Positions 1 through 10,084 of a stretch of 64,000 nt of DNA are shown here, one piece after another. Origin of the DNA: Curtobacterium flaccumfaciens (GTDB lineage: Bacteria > Actinomycetota > Actinomycetes > Actinomycetales > Microbacteriaceae); the NCBI GenBank assembly GCA_029689965.1, contig CP121450.1, forward strand, positions 2,790,001 to 2,854,000, written 5' to 3'. Every line of letters starts with the position of its first letter. The stretch's first letter is position 1. The position numbers were made by a program, and so were the translations under genes. The notes beneath the pieces were generated by a model that saw only the letters and a program-made list of their open reading frames with translations, did no database searches and was not told the DNA's origin.

Positions 1-1010
1 CCTCGAGCGTCACGGGCTTGATCGTCCCCACGCGGTACAGCGTGACACCGGCCGGACCGACGATGTACCGCCCCGGCTCCACCGCGATCTCCGGCACCGG
101 GATGCCGCGCTCGGCGCAGGCCTCGGCGACGATGGTCGCGAGCGCGTCGGCGACGTCCTCGGGCTCGAACGCCGAGTCGGCCTCGGTGTAGTCGATGCCC
201 CAGCCGCCGCCGAGGTTAAGCTCCGGCACCGGCCGGACGCCACGAGGGTGGCGTGCACGTCCATCAGGCGCCGGGCGGCCTCGCGGAAGCCGGACTCGTC
301 GAAGATCTGCGAGCCGATGTGCGAGTGCAGCCCGACGAACGCGAGCGACGGCTCGGCCCGGACGGCCTCGGCTGCGGCGACGGCCTCGGTGAGCGGATCC
401 CGAACTTCTGGTCCTCGCGCGCCGTCGCGAGGTACTCGTGCGTCGAGGCGTGCACCCCGCTGTTGATCCGGATGCGGACCCGCTGCACGGCCCCGGCGTC
501 AGCCGCGGCCCGGGCGACGCGCTGTACTTCCTCGTGGCTGTCGAGGACGATCGTGCCGACCCCGACCTCGACCGCGCGGGCGATCTCGGCGTCCGACTTG
601 TCGTTGCCGTGGAACCCCAGGAGCGCGGGGTCGACTCCCCCGGCCAGGGCCACCGCGAGCTCGCCGCCGGTGCAGACGTCCACCCGGAGGCCCGCCTCGG
701 CCATCCACGCCGCGACCTGCGTCGTGAGGAACGCCTTGCCGGCGTAGTAGACGTGCGCCCGGGTGCCGATGCGCTCGAACGCCTCGGTGAACGCGTCCCG
801 CACCCGCACCGCGCGGGACTGCACGTCGCGCTCGTCCACGACGTACAGCGGGGTGCCGAAGCGCGCCACGAGGTCCGACGCGGTCACGCCGCCGACCGCG
901 AGCTCGCCGTCGTCCGTGCGCGTCGCGGAGGCGGGCCAGATCCGCGAGGTCAGCGCGGAGGCGTCCGTCGGGAACCGCAGTCGCTGCGGGGCAAGGGGGT
1001 TCTCGCTCAC
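1..1010 (-). CDS. lysA: Diaminopimelate decarboxylase, 3' part outside window, frame broken
   Basis: PLP enzyme of the alanine-racemase-like fold that converts meso-diaminopimelate to L-lysine, the last step of lysine synthesis. The GTG start at 1010 gives VSENPLAPQRL. The PLP lysine is K92 in VYYAGKAF; further on are GLHSHIGSQ, the glycine loop LNLGGGWGIDY and EPGRYIVG. The C-terminal part runs off the window. Two one-base shifts, near 397 (GGATCC where GGATCCC is needed for FGIPLTEA) and near 237, interrupt the frame; the protein on both sides is well conserved, so these look like sequence errors. It lies downstream of argS on the same strand, the usual actinobacterial order. Confidence 0.93.
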
Positions 1011-1068
1011 GGGACCCGATCCTACCGAGCCGAGCCGCGCCTCCCTGCCGTGTGACGCCGCCACGCGA

Positions 1069-1824
1069 CTACGAGCACTTCCCGACCGTCTGCAGCCCCT
1101 CCTCGTTGAGCGGCAGCGAGTCGGCCGTGACCCGCACCGATGCCTCCGACGAGGTGATGTCGAGCGAGCGGACTCGCCAGCTGCGACGGCAGGAACTGCG
1201 CGGTGCAGACCTGGACGGGCACGTTCGTGACACCAGGGATCGAGTCCACCTTGAGCCCGAGCGCCGAGTTCGTGATGCGGACGGTCTTCGGCGTGATCGT
1301 GATGCCCTTGCCGTCCTCCTGCGCGACGACGTGACCCCTCGCCGCGTAGGTGATGTCGTAGCCGAGCACGGCGGTCTCGCCGGACAGCTCGACGCCGCCG
1401 TCGACCAGGCTGAGCCGGTCGAACAGCGGGCTGTACTTCGCCAGGTCCTTCACGGAACCCGCGGCGAGCGTGACGTGCCCGTCGACGTCGTGGACGTCCC
1501 CCTTGCCGTCGACCGGGACGTCGCGTGCGGTGACGTCGGCCGCGAGCGGGATGCCGTCGATCGTGAGCTTCTTCGACGAGATCTCGACCTCGTCGAGCCG
1601 GCCGCCGATGAGCTGCGGGATGACGACGCCCTTCGCATGCGCCTGGACGTCGCCGGTGGCCCCGGAGGGCAGCGACTGCTCGACCTGCTGCGCGATGATG
1701 CGGTCCACGACGCCGCGCAGCACGAACTCGGCGATCACCACGAGGGCGGCGAGGACGACCACGACGACGATCAGCACGACTGGCCAGCGGCGGCGCTTCC
1801 GGGGGTCTCGATGGCGGCGGACAT
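1069..1824 (-). CDS. DUF2993 (LmeA-like) membrane-anchored protein
   Basis: LmeA-type proteins bind phospholipid and help cell-envelope lipoglycan assembly in mycobacteria; the role here is inferred from that family. The ATG at 1824 gives MSAAIETP, followed after a missing C (five Cs where six are needed) by a basic stretch RKRRRW and one membrane segment (VVLIVVVVVLAALVVIAEFVL), then an extracytoplasmic DUF2993 body with repeated VDGKGDV-like strands. A second shift near 1175, probably one extra base, must be repaired to reach the end LNEEGLQTVGKCS. About 251 aa. It sits between argS and lysA on the same strand. Confidence 0.75.
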
Positions 1825-1909
1825 GTCTCCCACCTTGCCAGGGCGCCCCGGTATCCAGCCTGGAGGCGCGGCGAGCGTCCGGCGCGTCGGCGTGGTCGAC
1901 ACCGTGCAA

Positions 1910-1947
1910 CGGACACAGCACCGCGACGTTCCGCGGTGCTGTGTCCG
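1910..1947 (-). terminator. Strong hairpin downstream of argS
   Basis: A perfect 16-bp inverted repeat (CGGACACAGCACCGCG at 1910-1925 and its complement at 1932-1947) with a 6-nt loop lies 30 nt after the argS stop. There is no T-run, as is common in GC-rich actinobacteria. It probably ends or attenuates the argS transcript before the LmeA-like gene. Confidence 0.6.
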
Positions 1948-1976
1948 GAACCTGGTTCCGGAGCGCCGCCGCGTCG

Positions 1977-3647
1977 CTACATGCGCTCTGGCGCGGTGAC
2001 GCCGAGCAGGCCCAGACCGTTGCGGACGACCTGGCCGGTGGCGTCGTTGAGCCAGAGGCGCGTGCGGTGCAGGTCCGTCACGGCCTCGTCACCGAGGGGC
2101 GTCACCCGGCAGGCGTCGTACCAGCGGTGGTACAGGCCCGCGAGCTGCTCGATGTACCGGGCGATGCGGTGCGGCTCACGGAGCTCGGCGGCCTGGCGCA
2201 CCACCCGCGGGTACTCCGCGAGAGCGCCGAGCAGGGCGCCCTCGGTCTCGTGCGTCAGGAGCGAGGCGTCGAACGCCGAGCGGTCGACCCCGGAGGCGGC
2301 AGCGTTGCGGGCCACCGACTGCGTGCGGGCGTGCGCGTACTGCACGTAGAAGACCGGGTTGTCGTTCGTGCGCTTCACGAGCAGGTCGAGGTCGATGTCG
2401 ATCGCGGTGTCGCTGGCGAACCGGACGAGCGAGTACCGGCCGGCGTCCACACCGACCGCGTCGACGAGGTCTTCCATCGTCACGATCGTCCCCGCACGCT
2501 TCGACATGCGCATCGGTTCGCCGTCCTTGAGCAGGTTCACCATCTGCCCGATGAGGATCTCGAGGTTCTTGCCCGGCTCGTCCCGAACGCGGCGCACATC
2601 GCCATCATCCGGCCGACGTAGCCGTGGTGGTCCGCCCCGAGCATGATCAGGTTGCGCTCGAAGCCGCGCTCGCGCTTGTCGAGGTAGTACGCCAGGTCGC
2701 CCGCGATGTACGCCGGCTCGCCGTCGGACTTGATGACCACGCGGTCGCGGTCGTCGCCGAAGTCCGTCGTCCGGAGCCACAGCGCGCCGTCCGCCTCGTA
2801 CATCTTCCCGAGCGACCGCAGCCGCTCGATGGCGCGCCCGACCGCCTTCGACTCGTGCAGCGCGTTCTCGTGGAAGTACACGTCGAAGTCGACGCCGAAC
2901 TCGTGCAGCGACGACTTGATGTCCGCGAACATGAAGTCGACGCCCTCGCGCCGGAAAAGCTCCTGCGCCTCGTCACGCGGCATCGCGGTGACGTCCACCC
3001 CGGGCTCCAGGGTCGCGATCACCCGTGCCGCGATGTCCGAGATGTACGCGCCGCCGTAGCCGTCCTCCGGCGTGGGCTCACCCAGCGCCGAGGCCACGAG
3101 GGACCGGGCGAACCGGTCGATCTGCGCGCCGTGGTCGTTGAAGTAGTACTCACGGGTGACGAGGCCGCCCTGCGCCTGGAACACCCGCGCCAGGCTGTCG
3201 CCGACCGCGGCCCAGCGCACACCGCCCATGTGGATCGGGCCGGTCGGGTTCGCGGACACGAACTCGAGGTTGATCCGCACGCCCTCGTACAGGTCGCCGT
3301 GGCCGAACGCCGTGGCCTGGTCGACGATCGTCCGCGCGATCTCACCCGCGGCCGCCGCCTCGAGCGTGATGTTGATGAAGCCCGGACCCGCGACGTCGAC
3401 CGAGGCCACGCCGTCCAGCTCGGTGAGCTCGCCGGCGATCTCGGTCGCGAGCTTCGCGCGGGTTCGTGCCGAGACGCTTCGCGAGCTGCATCGCCGCGTT
3501 CGAGGCCCAGTCGCCGTGCGCGCGGTTCTTCGGACGCTCGAGCGCCGCGTGGGACTCTCCGATGGTCACGGTGTCGGACGCGCCTCGTCGCTCGACGATC
3601 CCGGTCAGGATCGACAGGTACGCGGCGGAGAGTTCGGCAGGAGTCAC
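1977..3647 (-). CDS. argS: Arginyl-tRNA synthetase, frame broken
   Basis: Class I synthetase charging tRNA-Arg. The GTG start at 3647 gives [12 protein letters not shown]. The ATP-binding HIGH-type motif is HMGG in [15 protein letters not shown] and the KMSKS-type motif is MRMSKRAG; the C-terminal DALR anticodon domain ends [13 protein letters not shown]. Two frame shifts are seen: an extra T at 3453-3454 (AGCTTC; removing it restores [14 protein letters not shown]) and a missing G near 2583 (GGG for GGGG, restoring [10 protein letters not shown]). The errors cancel in length, giving 556 aa, normal for the family. A tRNA-Arg(CCG) gene lies 750 bp away. Confidence 0.95.
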
Positions 3648-3706
3648 GAGGATCGAGTCTACCGGGACGCTCAGGTCCTCCCCGGTCGATGCACCATCAT
3701 GTCGGG

Positions 3707-4282
3707 ATGACCACCCGCAGCCGCGCCCGGGCGATCACCCTCGCCGTGCTCACCGTCTCCACGTCGCTCGCGCTCGTGGCGTGCTCCGGCGGCGGCTCGG
3801 ACACCGCGACGCCGAGCGCGACCCCGGGACCGGTCGGCAAGCGCGTCACGCAGACCTGCGGTGAGCTCCTGCCCTCGGGGTCGCTCGACGTGTACGGCAC
3901 GTCGTTCGCGATCGACCGCTCCTACGAGCCGGAGAAGGGGTCGCCCGCCGCCCGGATCGCCGAGCAGCGCGGCCGTGTCTGCCGCTGGGAGGCGACCGAC
4001 GACGCCTCGACGACGATCACGCTGGCCGTCGCCGACCTGCCTGAGAAGTCGCTCACGAACCTCAAGGACGCGCTGTACGAGCGGGGCGGTTCCGTGCCCA
4101 CCTACCGGGTCGAGGGGTACTTCTCGCTCACGCACGGCGTCGGCCGGGCGGACGCGTTCGCCGACCCGTACTGGATCACCGCGTCCTCGACGCTCTTCAC
4201 CGAGCCCGGCGGCGCGCAACCGGTCATCGACGCGGTGCGGAACGTCGTGCGGCCGACCGCGTCGGCGACCCCCTCCCGCTGA
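3707..4282 (+). CDS. Secreted lipoprotein of unknown function
   Basis: 191 aa, intact. The ATG at 3707 begins a lipoprotein signal: basic MTTRSRARA, hydrophobic core and lipobox LVAC, so C25 or so should be lipidated. The mature part starts with a Ser/Thr/Gly/Pro linker and has two cysteines about 55 residues apart (QTCGELL and GRVCRWE), a possible disulfide. I do not recognise the family; it resembles the small actinobacterial DUF3558-like lipoproteins in size and layout only. It is divergent from argS with 59 bp between them. Confidence 0.7.
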   Translation: MTTRSRARAITLAVLTVSTSLALVACSGGGSDTATPSATPGPVGKRVTQTCGELLPSGSLDVYGTSFAIDRSYEPEKGSPAARIAEQRGRVCRWEATDDASTTITLAVADLPEKSLTNLKDALYERGGSVPTYRVEGYFSLTHGVGRADAFADPYWITASSTLFTEPGGAQPVIDAVRNVVRPTASATPSR

Positions 4283-4303
4283 CAGGACCAGCACCTGCGG
4301 CAC

Positions 4304-4345
4304 GGACTGGAGGCACGTGGCGGCCCCGCCACGTCCCTCAGGTCC
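4304..4345. repeat. GGAGGC-family hairpin repeat, copy 1
   Basis: Imperfect palindrome with 20-nt arms (about 17 of 20 pair) around CCCC, starting GGACTGGAGGCACGTGGCGG. It lies 21 nt after the lipoprotein stop, so it may act as its terminator. Related copies occur at 22953, 30064, 48991, 53193, 55096, 60021 and 61764. Confidence 0.6.
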
Positions 4346-4402
4346 GGCACACCCGTGGTCTCGGACACCGGCGCGGACCTGCTACGGTTGGTGTCACCCC
4401 GG

Positions 4403-4473
4403 GCCCCCATAGCTTAGGGGATAGAGCACTGCCCTCCGGAGGCAGGGGCGGAGGTTCGAATCCTCCTGGGGCA
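4403..4473 (+). tRNA. tRNA-Arg, anticodon CCG
   Basis: Cloverleaf: acceptor GCCCCCA, D arm GCTT-AGGGGATA-GAGC, anticodon stem CTGCC/GGCAG with loop CTCCGGA (anticodon CCG, reading CGG), T arm GGAGG-TTCGAAT-CCTCC, then TGGGGC and discriminator A. The 3' acceptor strand is one G short (TGGGGC instead of TGGGGGC), leaving 71 nt where 72 are expected; this matches the homopolymer errors seen in the genes. CCA is not encoded. Confidence 0.93.
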
Positions 4474-4650
4474 CTGTGACATTTCCGCGGAAGCAGACGA
4501 CTTCGCTTCGCTCAGGCGACTGCCCGCGAAGCCGCCTGCGCCGACCTTCCCCGCGGCTGAGTCCGGCACGCACGTCACCGGCTGCGCTCGGTCGGCTGCG
4601 CGCGATGCCGGCCCCGCCGGTCGAGGCAGGGCCTCGGGTAGCGTTCTCGC

Positions 4651-5713
4651 ATGACGATGACGTTTCCGGAGCCGCAGGTCGAGGCACTGCGGGGCGGTCC
4701 GCGCCTCGGGTGGGGCGTGATCGGTCCCGGCACCATCGCGAACGACTTCACCGAGACCCTGCACGCGAACTCCGACCAGCGCATCGTGGCCGTCGGCTCC
4801 CGCTCCCCCGAACGCGCCGCCGCGTTCGCGACACGACACGGGATCGAGGGCGTGCACGGCTCGTACGAGGCCCTCGTCGCCGATCCCGCGGTGGACGTCG
4901 TCTACGTCGCCTCCCCGCACCCCCAGCACCTCGGGCACGCCCTGCTCGCGATCGCCGCCGGCAAGCACGTCCTGGTCGAGAAGCCGATGACCACCTCCGA
5001 GGCCGACACCCGCACCCTCGCGGACGCCGCCCGCGACGCCGGGGTCCTCGCCATGGAGGCGATGTGGACGCGGTACCTGCCCGGCACCACCGTCATCGCA
5101 CGGCTCCTCGCCGACGGTGCCCTCGGTGACGTCCGGCTCGCGACCGTCGACGTCGGATGGCCGCACGAACCCGACCCGGCGGACCGGATGTTCGACCCCG
5201 CCGCAGGCGGGCGCGCTCCTCGACGCCGGTGTGTACGGGCACTGGTTCGCACGGTTCGCCACCGGCGCACCGGTGACCAGCCGCACGACGGGGGCGGTGT
5301 CGGAACGCGGGGTGGACCTCCAGTCCGTCACCGTGTCGACCGCGGACGGCGGCGCGCAGGCCGCGGTGACCACGTCGATGACGGCGTGGACGCCGGGCCT
5401 GGCGGTCGTCGCGGGCAGCCGGGCCACCGTCCGCTACACCGAGCACTTCGTCTTCCCGGCGTCGTTCGCGCTGCACCACGGCGCCGACACCGAAGGGTGG
5501 GAGGACAGGAGCGGCCTGCGCGGCAGGCACGGGCTCGTCTGGCAGGCCGCCGCGCTCGCGCGGTACGTCGACGACGGACGCACCGAGTCACCCCTGCACT
5601 CCCTCGACGACTCGATCGGGATCGCCGCCGCCCTCGACGCCGCACGCGCGGCGCTCGACCCCGGTCGCCCTGGTGTCAGCCGGCCGCGTCGGCCAGGTCG
5701 GGCTCGCAGCTGA
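4651..5713 (+). CDS. Gfo/Idh/MocA family oxidoreductase, frame broken
   Basis: NAD(P)-dependent oxidoreductase of the glucose-fructose oxidoreductase family, usually acting on sugars or inositols. The N-terminal Rossmann fold starts at GWGVIGPGTIANDF (residues about 24-37); the family signature EKPMTTSEAD follows YVASPHPQHLGHA. A one-base shift near 5213 separates MFDPAAGG from ALLDAGVYGHWFARF; the C-terminal beta-sheet domain continues in the next frame to a stop at 5713. The last dozen residues look unlike the family and may reflect another indel. The 3' end overlaps the convergent xre gene by 38 bp. The substrate cannot be told. Confidence 0.85.
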
Positions 5714-5945
5714 CCTCGGCCCAGACGGCGTCCAGCGACAGGCCGACCACGCCCGCGACCGACGCGATCGTGGAGAACGCCGGCGTCGCGATGCGCCCGG
5801 TCTCGATCTTCCGCAGGGTCTCCGGGGAGATCCCGGACTGCAGCGCGGTGTCGAGGATCGAACGCGGGCCACGGGCACGGCGGAGCAGCGCACCGAGGCG
5901 GCGCCCACGCGCGACCTCGTCGGGGCTGAGCGGGAGTCGGACCAT
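5676..5945 (-). CDS. Small XRE-type helix-turn-helix repressor
   Basis: 89 aa, intact. A lambda Cro/C1-type HTH covers most of the protein: ALLRRARGPRSILDTALQSGISPETLRKIETGRIATP, with the recognition helix around SPETLRKIETG, followed by FSTIASVAGVVGLSLDAVW. It has no sensor domain. It is transcribed divergently from map across 45 bp that hold two leaderless promoters and a perfect palindrome, so it probably represses itself and map. Confidence 0.85.
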   Translation of the reverse strand: MVRLPLSPDEVARGRRLGALLRRARGPRSILDTALQSGISPETLRKIETGRIATPAFSTIASVAGVVGLSLDAVWAEVSCEPDLADAAG

Positions 5946-5990
5946 GGCCCCATACTAATCCCGGTCTTTCAGTACCGGTATGATCATCCC
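5946..5990. promoter_or_regulatory. Overlapping divergent leaderless promoters for xre and map
   Basis: On the plus strand a -10 box TATGAT (5979-5984) lies 6 nt before the GTG of map; on the minus strand TAGTAT (5957-5952) lies 6 nt before the ATG of xre. Both transcripts would start at or next to the start codon, with no ribosome binding site. The perfect palindrome TACCGGTA (5973-5980) overlaps the map -10 and the expected xre -35, a good place for XRE binding. Confidence 0.55.
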
Positions 5991-6757
5991 GTGATCGAGA
6001 TCCTCACCCCCACCGAGGTCGAGAAGGCCCGTGCGACCGGTGCCCTCGTCGGCACGATCCTGCAGACCCTGCGCGACCGCACCCGCGTCGGCACGAACCT
6101 GCTCGAGATCGACCGATGGGCGAAGGCGATGATCGAGGACGCCGGTGCCGACTCCTGCTACGTCGACTACGCTCCGTCGTTCGGCCGGGGGCCGTTCGGG
6201 CACCACATCTGCACGGCCGTGAACGACGCGGTCCTGCACGGGCTCCCCCACGACCGGCGACTCGCGGACGGTGACCTCCTGACACTCGACCTCGCGGTCT
6301 CCCTCGACGGCATGGCGGCCGACGCGGCGATCAGCTTCGTCGTGGGCACGCCCGACCCCGCCGACCTCGCGCTCATCGACGCCACCGAGCGGGCACTCGC
6401 CGCCGCGATCGCCACGGCCGGCCCCGGTGTCCGCACCGGCGACCTCTCGCACGCGATCGGCTCCGTGCTCGAGGGGGCGGGCTACCCCGTGAACGTGGAG
6501 TTCGGCGGGCACGGCATCGGGTCGACCATGCACCAAGATCCGCACGTGTCGAACACCGGCCGCCCCGGGCGCGGCTACACGCTCCGACCAGGCCTGCTCC
6601 TGGCGCTCGAGCCCTGGGTGATGGCGGACACCGACGTCCTCGTCACGGACCCGACGGCTGGACGCTCCGCAGCGCCACGGGAGCGCGCACGGCCCACACC
6701 GAGCACACCGTGGCGATCACCGAGGACGGCGCTGAGGTGCTCACCCGACGACGGTGA
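5991..6757 (+). CDS. map: Methionine aminopeptidase, type I, frame broken
   Basis: Metal-dependent enzyme that removes N-terminal methionine from new proteins. The GTG at 5991 gives VIEILTPTEVEKA; the metal ligands appear in order in LLTLDLAVSLDGMAADAA (two Asp), GGHGIGSTMHQDP (His) and LALEPWVM (Glu). A missing G near 6653 (GACCCGACGG for GACCCGGACGG) must be restored to read DPDGWTLRSATGART and the end DGAEVLTRRR. About 255 aa, normal. A second, housekeeping map would be expected elsewhere; this copy under its own XRE regulator may be a conditional paralogue. Confidence 0.9.
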
Positions 6758-6780
6758 CGGAGGGGAGACGCTCCGCCGGT

Positions 6781-6984
6781 TCAGGCGTGGGTCAGGGCGA
6801 TGAGCGCGACGTTCATGGTGCTGTACAGACCCTCGGAGCGGGTCGCCTGGCGCACGCGGCCGCGGAGCACCTCGTACCGGCCGTCGTGCTCGCGCACGAA
6901 ACCGATCACGCCGCTCGCCGGCGTCGACACGCGGTGGTAGCCGTCCTCGAGTGGGACGACCTCGGTGCTGGTGGTTCGCTCCAT
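6781..6984 (-). CDS. Small conserved protein of unknown function
   Basis: 67 aa, intact, start ATG at 6984 behind the ribosome site AGGGGAA. The sequence (GYHRVSTPASGVIGFVREHDGRYEVLRGR) suggests a small beta-rich fold with no membrane segment and no cysteine. It is convergent with map, 23 bp apart. I do not recognise a named family. Confidence 0.6.
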   Translation of the reverse strand: MERTTSTEVVPLEDGYHRVSTPASGVIGFVREHDGRYEVLRGRVRQATRSEGLYSTMNVALIALTHA

Positions 6985-7192
6985 TGCAGTTCCCCTGTTC
7001 TCGTTCGTCGTCGAACGCGACCCCGAGCATACCCGGTCCGGGGACAAGACCTGCACAGCCTCGGTGTTCGACGAGGGTTCGCGAGGAGTCGGTCCGAGCG
7101 ACGCGCGGCGTGGATAGACTCCGGGCAACAGCGCTCCGGGCGCGGTTCCGAGGCTGCTCGGGGCGGCGACCACGGCGACGGACGGAGGACGG

Positions 7193-9221
7193 ATGCGAGC
7201 GGTCCAGAGCGGATCGGCCACGAGCAGGACGAGCACGGACAGGGGACAACACGACTGGTCGGCCGCATCGCGGCTGCGCTGCTCGCGATGTTCCTGGTAC
7301 TGGCACCTGCCGCGACCGCACGCGCGACCGCTCCCGTGGACCTCGGCGGTGCCTACGTGCTCGACGAAGCCGGGGCACTGAGTTCCTCGCAGCAGTCCAG
7401 CGTCGAACGTGCGGTCCAGAAGCTGTACTCGGACACACAGACGCAGCTCTACGTGGTGTTCGTCCCGACGTTCTCGGACCCCTCGGACCACACCGAGTGG
7501 GGCGCCGCCACGATGCAGCAGAACCAGATCGACACCGACGGCATCCTGCTGTCCGTCGCCGTGGACGATCGGAACTACGACGTCCAGCAGACGAACGAGA
7601 CGAGCATCTCGAGCTCGGACGTCCAGTCGGCGGTGAACGACGACCTGCTGCCGGCCCTGAAGCAGAACGACTGGTCCGGCGCTGCCGTGGCCTTCGCGAA
7701 CGGCCTGGCGGAGACCCAGGCGCCGCCCGACCTGACATGGCTGTGGATCCTGCTCCTCGTGGTCGTCGTCGCGATCGTCGTCATCGTGCTCGTCATCCGC
7801 ACCCGCAACAAGCGACGCAGCGCGGCGGCGACGAAGGCCCAGCAGGCCTCGCTCGCCGACCTCGAGCGGAAGGCCGGCGGGGCGCTCGTCACGATCGACG
7901 ACGAACTGCGCACCGCCGAGCAAGAGGTCGGCTTCGCCACCGCACAGTTCGGCGCCGATGCGGCCAAGCCCTTCGCCGAGGCGGTCGCAGCCGCGCAGCA
8001 GGCCGTCCGCAAGGCCTTCACCTTCCAACAGCAGCTCGACGATGAGATCCCGGACACGCCACAGCAGCGCGCCGACTGGGCGAACCAGATCATCGCCATC
8101 TGCGAGCAGGCGCACGCGTCGATCGAGGAACAGACCGAGTCGTTCGACGAGCTGCGCTCGCTCGAGGACGGCGTCGACGAGGCCGGCGTCGCCCTCGCGC
8201 AGGCCGTCGACGCCGCGCCGGCCTCGGTGCAGTCGGCCGGTGCCGCCCTGGAGCGGGTCCGCTCGGCCTACAGCGGACGGACGCTCGCCACCGTCTCCGA
8301 CAGCGTCGACCAGGCTCGGCAGGTCCTCGCCTACGCGACCGAGCGGTCCCAGGCCGCCACCGCCGCGATCGCCGCCGGCGACAAGGGCGAGGCCGTCGTC
8401 GCCGTGCGGGACGCCCAGCACGCCCTCGCCCAGGTGCAGCAGCTGACGTCGAGCGCGACCACCGCCGAGTCGGCCTTCGCCGAGGCGACCGCACGGGCCG
8501 AGGCCATGCGAGCGGACATCGAGGGCGACGTCGCGGCGGCACGGACCCTGACCGTCGGCGGCCCGGAGCTCACGGCTGCCGTCACCCGCGCCGAGACCGT
8601 CCTGCGTCAGGGGTTCGACCCGAAGGACCCGCTCACCGCGGTCGACGCGCTGACCAAGGCGAACACCGAGATCGACCAGGCCATCGCGGCCGCCCGAGGC
8701 GCCGAGGAGCAGCAGCGCCGCGCGGCGAAGGCGCTGGACGACGCGCTCCGCGACGCCCGCAACCGGATCAGTCAGGCCCGGGAGTTCATCTCCCTGCACC
8801 GCGGTGGCGTGGGGCCGACCGCCCGGACGCGCCTGTCCGAGGCCGAACGCGCGCTCGACGACGCGGTGCAGCTCGCGACCACGGATCCGGGCCAGGCGCT
8901 GCAGGCAGCGCGCGCCGCCGAGCAGTACGCCGCCGCCGCGATGGACTCCGCCAACGACGACATGGGCGGCTGGGGCGGCGGGCCGGGTGGCGGCGGCGGC
9001 AACGGCGCGCAGCTCGGGGACTCGTCACCGGCCTCGTTCTCGGCGGCCTGCTCGGCGGTCGAGGTGGCAGCTACGGCGGCGGCTCCTTCGGCGGGGCGGC
9101 TTCGGCGGCGGCGGCTTCAGCGGTGGGGCGGCTTCGGCGGCGGCGGCTTCAGCGGTGGGGCGGCTTCGGTGGCGGCGGCGGAGGCGGCGGAGGCGGGTTC
9201 TCCGGCGGCGGGCGCTTCTGA
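7193..9221 (+). CDS. TPM-domain protein with transmembrane, coiled-coil and Gly-rich tail
   Basis: Secreted and membrane-anchored TPM (TLP18.3/Psb32/MOLO-1) protein of about 676 aa. ATG at 7193 behind GGAGG. Layout: signal peptide to about residue 46 (ends ATARA), TPM domain about 48-175 (VDLGGAYVLDEAGALS... QTNETSISSSDVQSAV), one membrane segment about 182-203 (WLWILLLVVVVAIVVIVLVI), a cytoplasmic alanine-rich coiled coil to about 590, then a tail of repeated GGGGFSG units. Shifts near 7246, 9020, 9093 and 9136 (G runs one short) break the frame and fuse it artificially to pspA. It sits 79 bp before pspA, so a joint envelope-stress role is likely. Confidence 0.82.
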
Positions 9222-9300
9222 CCGACCGGCACGTCCGACACGACTCCCACTGCACCAACCGACACCACGGCACACACAGACCCAAGGAAAGGGAACAGCA

Positions 9301-10026
9301 ATGGCAAAGCAGACGATCTTCGGTCGCATCTCGACCCTCGTCCGGGCGAACATCGACCAGCTCATCGACAACGCCGAGGATCCCCAGAAGATGCTCGACC
9401 AGCTCGTGCGGGACTACACGAACAACATCGCGGACGCGAAGACCGCGATCGCGCAGACGATCGGGAACGTCCGGCTGCTCGAGCAGGACCACGAGGAGGA
9501 CAAGAAGGCCGCGGCCGAGTGGGGCCAGAAGGCAGCGAACGCGTCCACCGCGGCGGACAAGTACCGCGTCGACGGCAAGACGGCCGAGGCGGACAAGTTC
9601 GACAACCTCGCCAAGATCGCCATCGGCAAGCAGATCGCCGCCGAGCAGGAGGTCAAGGACGCCGAGCCGAACCTCGCCTCGCAGAACGAAGCGGTGGAGA
9701 AGCTCAAGGCCGGGCTCGCAGGCATGGAGCAGAAGCTCGAGGAGCTCAGGACGAAGCGCGACAACCTCGTCGCTCGTTCGAAGACCGCCGAGGCCCAGTC
9801 CAAGGTCAACGACGCGCTCGGCAACATCGACGTGCTCGACCCGACGAGCGACCTCGGCCGCTTCGAGGAGAAGGTGCGTCGCGAAGAGGCCAAGGTCCTC
9901 GGGCAGCAGGAGCTCCAGTCGTCGAGCCTCGACGCACAGTTCGAGAGCCTGGAGGACGTGGGCAAGGACGCCGAGGTCGAAGCGCGTCTCGCGGCTCTGA
10001 AGTCCGGTGGTTCGTCCAGCCTCTGA
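9301..10026 (+). CDS. pspA: PspA/IM30 family membrane-stress protein
   Basis: 241 aa, intact. A peripheral membrane protein that forms oligomers on stressed membranes. It starts MAKQTIFGRISTLVRANIDQLIDNAEDP, the usual amphipathic helix and family opening, followed by long coiled coil (RLLEQDHEEDKKAAAEWG, LAGMEQKLEELRTKRD). A good AGGAAAGGG ribosome site precedes the ATG. It follows the TPM-domain gene on the same strand; such pairs recur in Gram-positive psp regions. Confidence 0.93.
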   Translation: MAKQTIFGRISTLVRANIDQLIDNAEDPQKMLDQLVRDYTNNIADAKTAIAQTIGNVRLLEQDHEEDKKAAAEWGQKAANASTAADKYRVDGKTAEADKFDNLAKIAIGKQIAAEQEVKDAEPNLASQNEAVEKLKAGLAGMEQKLEELRTKRDNLVARSKTAEAQSKVNDALGNIDVLDPTSDLGRFEEKVRREEAKVLGQQELQSSSLDAQFESLEDVGKDAEVEARLAALKSGGSSSL

Positions 10027-10084
10027 GCCCAGGACGCTGAGTCTTCCACGGACGACGCCGGACCGCACCTGACAGACTGGCACG

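Noticed and set aside
264-1916. A 550-residue minus-strand open frame
   Set aside because: Only its last part is lysA; the rest is an Arg/Pro-rich shadow of the LmeA-like gene.
4403-4650. Integration site at the tRNA gene
   Set aside because: No integrase gene and no repeat of the tRNA end is seen downstream; neighbours are ordinary genes.
6754-10026. A 1090-residue open frame joining the TPM protein and PspA
   Set aside because: The TPM gene has its own stop at 9219-9221 once the short G runs are repaired; PspA has its own ribosome site and start. The fusion is a frame artefact.
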